NCBI RefSeq assembly: GCF_000429725.1
Contig: NZ_KE386944.1
Coordinates: 222,531-286,530, forward strand
Source: Alkalicoccus chagannorensis DSM 18086
Lineage (GTDB): Bacteria; Bacillota; Bacilli; Bacillales; Salisediminibacteriaceae
DNA: 64,000 bases
Direction of reading: 5' to 3'
Shown: positions 59,528-64,000 of the stretch, piece after piece
Position numbering within the stretch: the stretch's first letter is position 1
How the letters are laid out: each line of letters begins with the position of its first letter
The notes under the pieces: generated by a model
The model's database searches: none
The model's input: only the letters and a program-made list of their open reading frames with translations
Told to the model about the DNA's origin: nothing
Translations under genes and position numbers: made by a program

Positions 59528-59699
59528 TTGAAAGGGAAGCAGGGAGGCGCGCGTGTTCGGACACGGTATGGCAATGTCTGGACGGGAACCCGGAAATGAT
59601 GTAGGCGTGCCTGCTGCGGGTATCGGCAGCAACCGACTCCATGCGTGTTTTCGGCTTGAGGAGGCAAAAGCGGGTCGGTCCGCCGCAGATTCGAGACGC

Positions 59700-59850
59700 T
59701 TTGGCTGACAGAGCGGGCGGCCCGGAAGCGCTTGCGGGTCGCATGCTGTTTTTTTGAGCCACATGACTGTTTTTGAGCCACTTCGCGACAGCTTTGAGCC
59801 GCGCCGATCGGCAATGCCGACGCTTCGCCTGGATTTTGCGCCGCGACGTC
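59700..59850 (-). repeat. GGCKCAAAA-type degenerate array (copy 2, inverted)
   Basis: The reverse complement follows 63850-64000 block by block, for example GCGAAGCGTCGGCATTGCCG, GTCGCGAAGTGGCTCAAAAA and CGCTTCCGGGCCGCCCGCTC. Confidence 0.8.
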
Positions 59851-60006
59851 GTGACTTCCCGACGCCGTGACGCCGCGAAGTCGCGAAACCGTCAGCTGCT
59901 TCTCCACCGAGTTCAGCCGCCCGCACATTCTATGAAGCGAGTGGGAAGTCGTTCTCTCCGAACAGAAGACAACAACCTGCGTCTCCCTTCAGAAAAGCAC
60001 CTATCA

Positions 60007-60043
60007 ATAAAAAAAGACCGCTTCCCGTAAAACGGAAAGCGGC
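60007..60043 (-). terminator. Rho-independent terminator of the cardiolipin synthase gene
   Basis: Leftward, GCCGCTTTCCGT pairs with ACGGGAAGCGGT and is followed by seven T. Confidence 0.85.
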
Positions 60044-60137
60044 AGTCACCTGTGTAGTCATGGTGTCTTTTCATGCTGTATTCATTATATACCACTTGTA
60101 CAGAGGTTCTAAACATCTTTTGCGTCGAACGTCCTGA

Positions 60138-61331
60138 TCACATCCATGATGACAGCAGACGCGCAGCCTGCTCCCGGGTTTTGTCCCACGCGTTCCGCTC
60201 CTCGAGCATCTCGTACGTGATTTTTTCGGCATCCACGTGAAAGTCATGCTCAATATGACGGGCGACCTGCTCGACCCAGGCCGGCTCGCGGATCGTGCAG
60301 TTCACCTCATGATTAATATAGAAACTGCGCATATCGTAGTTGGCTGTTCCGATATCCAGCACCGTTTGATCGACCAGCACCACCTTCGCATGGTAGAACC
60401 CGTGCTGGAATTGGCGCACATCGACACCGGCATCGAGCAGTTCCTTCATATAAAGCATCGCGCCATCGCGGACGAGCGGATGATCCGGATGCTTCGGGAA
60501 AAGCAGCTGCACGGAAACACCGCGCCTGCGGAGGTGGAGAATCGCCTCGTGCATCCGGCTGTCCGGAATGTAGTACGGCGTCCCGATAAACACCGACGAC
60601 TCCGCTTCCGCAAACAAGCCCTCAAAATGATCCGGCACATGATTGCCATCCGTCGACAGCAGCTGCAGCGGCATTTCCTCTTGGCTCGACTCCTCCGGTA
60701 CAGGCAGGTGCAGCTTTTCCCCGGAGGCATGATACCAGTCCCGGGCAAACTGCCGCGCCAGAGAAGACGTCGCAAGCCCCGTCACATACAAGTGATAATC
60801 ACGCCACATCCCGACCTCAGGATCATTGCCCGTATACTCATCGCCGACGTTGAATCCACCGACATAGGCATGATCACCGTCGATCACCGTCACCTTCCGA
60901 TGATTCCGCTCGTTCAGCGAATAAAACAGAAAGGGCAGCGTCGGCTTCTGCGTATACTCCAGATCCACCCCCGAATGCTTCAGCTCCCGGCGCGTCGACA
61001 GCGGCAGGCGCGCTCCGAGATAATCAATCAGCAGCTTCACCGTCACCCCTTCCTGCGCCTTCAGCTTCAGCGCATCCAGCACATCCCGTCCAGCATCATC
61101 ATTGCGGAAAATATAAAAGTGCATATAAATATGATCTTCCGCCGCACGAACCCGCTTCAGAATATGCGCAAACAGCGCATCCCCATATTGGAAAAACTCT
61201 ACATGCCCACTCGTCATCTCCGGAGGCGCAAACGTCTTCCTCCGCCTCGCATGTGCCCGCTTGCCCAAATACAAATCCAGCGAAATCCAGGCAGTCAGAA
61301 TCGCGGCCGCCCAACGCAGTTTCTTCAGCAT
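60138..61331 (-). CDS. ywjE: Phospholipase D-type cardiolipin synthase (YwjE-like)
   Basis: 397 residues from an ATG with AGGGGG. One N-terminal hydrophobic helix (~4-22) anchors it. The two HKD catalytic motifs are HRKVTVIDGDHAYVGGFN (~143-160) and HAKVVLVDQTVLDIGTANYD (~313-332). It condenses phosphatidylglycerols to cardiolipin. Size and neighbourhood beside fadF correspond to B. subtilis YwjE, a minor cardiolipin synthase. Confidence 0.88.
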   Translation of the reverse strand: MLKKLRWAAAILTAWISLDLYLGKRAHARRRKTFAPPEMTSGHVEFFQYGDALFAHILKRVRAAEDHIYMHFYIFRNDDAGRDVLDALKLKAQEGVTVKLLIDYLGARLPLSTRRELKHSGVDLEYTQKPTLPFLFYSLNERNHRKVTVIDGDHAYVGGFNVGDEYTGNDPEVGMWRDYHLYVTGLATSSLARQFARDWYHASGEKLHLPVPEESSQEEMPLQLLSTDGNHVPDHFEGLFAEAESSVFIGTPYYIPDSRMHEAILHLRRRGVSVQLLFPKHPDHPLVRDGAMLYMKELLDAGVDVRQFQHGFYHAKVVLVDQTVLDIGTANYDMRSFYINHEVNCTIREPAWVEQVARHIEHDFHVDAEKITYEMLEERNAWDKTREQAARLLSSWM

Positions 61332-61587
61332 AATATCCCCCTGTGTCACGATAGTCTATTCTTTCCGTTACCCTTTCTGCCGCCATATCTAACCACCCGG
61401 GGTAAGCAGCACTGTGGACAGACAGGGCTCCGCCCGAACACAGTCCCCCCTTTCTCCTGCCGTCCCCTCCTTCGGTCTTCCTACAGACGGACATTTTCTT
61501 CCGTTCAGGAATAAAAGAAAGCGGTTACACAATGGCGCTGTCATGATACACTAACAGAAAAGGAGAAAATTTTTCAAAAAAGTTCTA

Positions 61588-61605
61588 TGAATGAATACTC
61601 ATTCA
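61588..61605. promoter_or_regulatory. Perfect FadR operator ahead of fadF
   Basis: TGAATGAATACTCATTCA agrees at all 18 positions with the Bacillus FadR consensus TGAATGAMTANTCATTCA. Confidence 0.9.
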
Positions 61606-61618
61606 TTCTGTTCTGTGC

Positions 61619-61624
61619 TATAAT
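61619..61624 (+). promoter_or_regulatory. -10 box of fadF
   Basis: TATAAT, with no good -35; the FadR operator covers the region where the -35 would lie. Confidence 0.5.
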
Positions 61625-61671
61625 CAAAAGCACAAACACCGATGACTATTTTTAGGAAAGGAGTGGCGCAC

Positions 61672-63783
61672 ATGGATCCAATAATGATCAACTGGATCAT
61701 GTTTCTGCTTGTAACCGCTTACGCTGTGTACTTGTTTGCGCGGCTGGTCAAAACGCGGATCGATTACATTAAAATGGGGGAGAAGCCGTCGTTTATCAAG
61801 TCGACCAAAGACCGGATCGACGCGGTGGTGGTTCAGGTTTTCGGCCAGAAAACATTATTGAAGGATAAAAAGAGCGGCATCATCCACGTCATGTTTTTCT
61901 ACGGCTTCCTGCTCGTACAGTTCAGTGCCATCGACGTGATCTGGAAAGGTCTGAACCCGGGGAGTCACCTCCCGCTCGGGCCGGTTTATCCGATCTTCAC
62001 CTTTTTCCAGGAAATTGTCGTACTGATGATTCTCGTTGCCGTCGTCTGGGCGTTCCACCGCCGCTATGTGGAGAAACTCGTCCGACTGAAGCGCAACTTT
62101 AAAGCAGGACTCGTACTTATTTTTATCGGGGGACTCATGGTCTCCAAGCTCGCAGCAAAAGGTTTCGAATTCGTCTGGCTCGGCAAAGAGCTGACAGCCG
62201 CTGAGCCGATTGCTTCTTCGATCGCCGCTGCGGTCGCACCATTCGGCGCAACGGCCGCTTCCGTCGGCTTTTTCGTTTTCTGGTGGATGCACTTGTTCTT
62301 CCTGCTTGCTTTCCTGGTCTACATTCCACAGTCCAAGCATGCGCACTTGATTGCAGGCCCGGCGAACGTCTTCCTCGGCCCGACACATAAGCGCGGTCAG
62401 CTCGAAGCCATCAATTTTGAAGACGAAGAAGCAGAGAAATTCGGTAAAAACCAGATTGAAGATTTCGACCAGAAGCAGCTTCTCGACCTGTATGCCTGTG
62501 TAGAATGCGGACGCTGCACGAATATGTGCCCGGCGACCGGTACCGGCAAAATGCTCTCGCCGATGGACCTCATCGTGAAAATGCGGGATCACCTGACGGA
62601 AAAAGGCGCAGCGGTCACGTCCCAGCAGCCGTGGATGCCGGCCGTCGCATTTCAAAACACGCGCGGCAATCAGCTGGCAGCCGGTGCGGAACTCGAAGCC
62701 AACCCATACGACGTCAGCCTGATCGGCGACGTCATCACCGAAGAAGAACTATGGGGATGCACGACGTGCCGTAACTGTGAGGACCAGTGTCCTGTGGCCA
62801 ACGAGCACGTCGACAAAATCATCGACATGCGCCGCTACCTCGTTCTGACGGAAGGGAAGATGGACCCGGACACCCAGCGCACGATCAAGAATATCGAAAA
62901 GCAGGGCAACCCGTGGGGCATCAACCGCAAGGAGCGCGAAAACTGGCGCGATGCGCGCGAAGACATCGATGTACCGACTGTCCGCGAAATGAAGAAGCGC
63001 GAAGAGGAATTCGAATATCTCTTCTTCGTCGGCTCGATGGGCTCCTATGACAACAGAAGCATGAAAGTCGCCCAGTCGTTCGCGAAAATCATGAACGAGG
63101 TCGGCATCAAGTTTGCCATCCTCGGCAACAAAGAGAAGAACTCCGGCGATACGCCGCGCCGTGTCGGCAACGAGTTCCTGTTCCAGGAACTCGCGCAGGC
63201 GAACATCGAGGAGTTTCAGAAGAACGACATCAAAAAGATCGTCACCATCGATCCGCATACGTACAACACGTTCAAAAACGAGTACCCGGACTTCGGCCTC
63301 GAGGCGGAGATCTTCCACCACAGCGAGCTTTTGTTCCAGTGGATTCAGGAAGGACGCATCAAGCCGACGTATGAGGTGAACGAGCAGATCGTCTACCACG
63401 ACTCCTGCTACCTCGGCCGCTACAACGACGTCTACGATCCGCCGCGTGAAATTCTCAAGGCGATCCCAGGCGTAGAGCTTGTCGAGATGGAGCGCAACCG
63501 GGAAAACGGCATGTGCTGCGGCGCCGGCGGCGGAATGATGTGGATGGAAGAAGATACCGGCACCCGCATCAACGTCGCCCGTACCGAGCAGGCCCTCGCC
63601 ACGTCCTCTTCCATGATTGGAAGCGCCTGCCCGTACTGCCTCACGATGATGAGCGACGGCACCAAGGCGAAGGAAGTCGATGAAGACGTTGCTACAATGG
63701 ACGTTGCCGAGATTCTCGAACGCTCGATCATCCAGCGTACAGACCAGTCGGATACGACGGAAGAAGAACCGGCACTCGTCTGA
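61672..63783 (+). CDS. fadF: FadF: membrane Fe-S oxidoreductase of fatty-acid oxidation
   Basis: 703 residues from ATG 61672 with AAAGGAG (MDPIMINWIM). About five N-terminal helices form a NarI-like membrane domain (~5-225). Two 4Fe-4S motifs follow, CVECGRCTNMCPATGTG (~283-299) and CTTCRNCEDQCPVANEH (~363-379). The C-terminal heterodisulfide-reductase-type CCG domains show HDSCYLGRYNDVYDPP and NGMCCGAGGGMMW. In B. subtilis this gene (ywjF) is in the FadR regulon beside acyl-CoA dehydrogenase acdA. It probably passes electrons from ETF to menaquinone. Here a terminator follows, so acdA is not directly co-transcribed. Confidence 0.93.
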   Translation: MDPIMINWIMFLLVTAYAVYLFARLVKTRIDYIKMGEKPSFIKSTKDRIDAVVVQVFGQKTLLKDKKSGIIHVMFFYGFLLVQFSAIDVIWKGLNPGSHLPLGPVYPIFTFFQEIVVLMILVAVVWAFHRRYVEKLVRLKRNFKAGLVLIFIGGLMVSKLAAKGFEFVWLGKELTAAEPIASSIAAAVAPFGATAASVGFFVFWWMHLFFLLAFLVYIPQSKHAHLIAGPANVFLGPTHKRGQLEAINFEDEEAEKFGKNQIEDFDQKQLLDLYACVECGRCTNMCPATGTGKMLSPMDLIVKMRDHLTEKGAAVTSQQPWMPAVAFQNTRGNQLAAGAELEANPYDVSLIGDVITEEELWGCTTCRNCEDQCPVANEHVDKIIDMRRYLVLTEGKMDPDTQRTIKNIEKQGNPWGINRKERENWRDAREDIDVPTVREMKKREEEFEYLFFVGSMGSYDNRSMKVAQSFAKIMNEVGIKFAILGNKEKNSGDTPRRVGNEFLFQELAQANIEEFQKNDIKKIVTIDPHTYNTFKNEYPDFGLEAEIFHHSELLFQWIQEGRIKPTYEVNEQIVYHDSCYLGRYNDVYDPPREILKAIPGVELVEMERNRENGMCCGAGGGMMWMEEDTGTRINVARTEQALATSSSMIGSACPYCLTMMSDGTKAKEVDEDVATMDVAEILERSIIQRTDQSDTTEEEPALV

Positions 63784-63800
63784 TCAACAAGAAAAGACAG

Positions 63801-63829
63801 AAAAAGCCCGCCCCTCAGGCGGGCTTTTT
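63801..63829 (+). terminator. Rho-independent terminator of fadF
   Basis: AAAAAGCCCGCC and GGCGGGCTTTTT around CCTCA. Confidence 0.9.
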
Positions 63830-63849
63830 CACGTTGCGTCACCAATTGA

Positions 63850-64000
63850 AGGAAAGGAAGCAGGCGGCGCAAAACCGGGGCGAAGCGTCGACATTGCCGA
63901 TCGGAGCGGCTCAAAACTGTCGCGAAGTGGCTCAAAAACAGCCACGTGGCTCAAAAAAATCGGCAGGCGACCCGCCGGCGCTTCCGGGCCGCCCGCTCTG
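63850..64000 (+). repeat. GGCKCAAAA-type degenerate array (copy 3), runs off the window
   Basis: Units GGCGCAAAACCGGGGCGAAG, GGCTCAAAACTGTCGCGAAG, GGCTCAAAAACAGCCACG and GGCTCAAAAAAATCGG, ending in the GGGCCGCCCGCTC block. An inverted partner lies at 59700-59850. Confidence 0.8.

Larger units (their letters stand above)
59528..60137. other. 610-bp intergenic region with GGCKCAAAA array
   Basis: No gene recognised. It holds the inverted array copy at 59700-59850 and the terminator of the leftward cardiolipin synthase gene (60007-60043). Confidence 0.65.
61332..61671. other. Divergent region ywjE / fadF
   Basis: 340 bp with the FadR operator (61588-61605) and a TATAAT (61619-61624) for fadF. 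A clear ywjE promoter was not identified. Confidence 0.55.

Noticed and set aside
59433..59762. 109-codon minus-strand frame over the array region
   Set aside because: It overlaps the end of the YhgE gene and its sequence is just the translation of the repeat units.
60237..61514. 425-codon frame antisense to ywjE
   Set aside because: Very Arg/His/Pro-rich shadow; the minus-strand gene carries both HKD motifs.
63850..64000. CRISPR-like appearance of the GGCKCAAAA arrays
   Set aside because: Units are degenerate, about 20 bp with no constant repeat and unique spacer pattern, and no cas gene is present.

Overview
The window is chromosomal DNA of a Gram-positive Bacillaceae bacterium with fairly high GC. 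The evidence is bacillithiol synthesis (bshB2 with yojF), coproporphyrin-type haem synthesis (hemQ), LipL-type lipoylation, ClpE with CtsR boxes, FadR and CcpA-like operators, strong AAAGGAGG ribosome sites, and gene order. The order ung, ywdI, ywdK, hemQ (ywfI), pta, lipL (ywfL), ywfO, ywgA, ywhB, ywhD, speE, speB, ywiB, argS, ywjE, fadF (ywjF) follows the Bacillus subtilis ywd-ywj segment on the left flank of oriC. A near-perfect parS site at 29643 fits that position. Acid-rich proteins (the YhgE coiled coil, the solute-binding-protein linker) hint at a halo- or alkaliphile of the Alkalicoccus/Salibacterium kind. That last step is inference; the species is not determined.

Layout. 1-5.9 kb: tail of an LTA-synthase-type sulfatase, a small membrane protein, the ATP-grasp-yojF-bshB2 set, and a sucrose-6-phosphate operon (scrK-scrB). 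6.6-9.1 kb: a chemoreceptor and a CheY. 9.9-17.5 kb: ung, aldo/keto reductase, a YkwC-type dehydrogenase, a phosphorelay-type histidine kinase, an unusual fusion of an NAD(P)-binding domain to oligoendopeptidase F, and ywdI. 17.9-24 kb: acetyltransferase, ywdK, hemQ, a FadR-controlled dienoyl-CoA reductase/crotonase pair, and pta. 24-30.8 kb: repeats, a HAAS membrane protein, and the glyoxylate shunt (glcB, a Cys-rich orphan, aceA). Here glcB and aceA share a palindromic operator-like motif. Then come parS and an EamA exporter. 31-43 kb: the conserved ywf-ywi block (lipL, ywfO, ywgA, tautomerase, clpE, ywhD, speE-speB, ywiB-argS), interrupted by a decayed insertion sequence.

43.5-57 kb is the most distinctive accessory block. 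It holds a LacI regulator, then a sugar ABC importer without its own ATPase, a 1045-residue GH94/GH149/GH161-like phosphorylase, a DUF624 protein, a second LacI paralogue, a BglC-type 6-phospho-beta-glucosidase and a BglK-type ROK kinase. CGAAAC-GTTTCG palindromes lie at both divergent promoters. Together these read as import of a beta-glucoside by ABC transporter, cytoplasmic phosphorylation by the kinase and hydrolysis by the phospho-glucosidase, with phosphorolysis in parallel. This would be a PTS-independent route.

57-64 kb: a YhgE/Pip protein whose ribosome site lies in the stem of the preceding terminator, a cardiolipin synthase (ywjE) and fadF behind a perfect FadR operator. Intergenic space carries several dispersed repeat families: degenerate ~20-bp arrays (GGCKCAAAA and CGGNCRTTCA cores), a ~140-220 bp element in three places, a short GCCGTTCCGA-type element, and an IS with a MITE-like relative. 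No tRNA, rRNA, CRISPR array or prophage was recognised.
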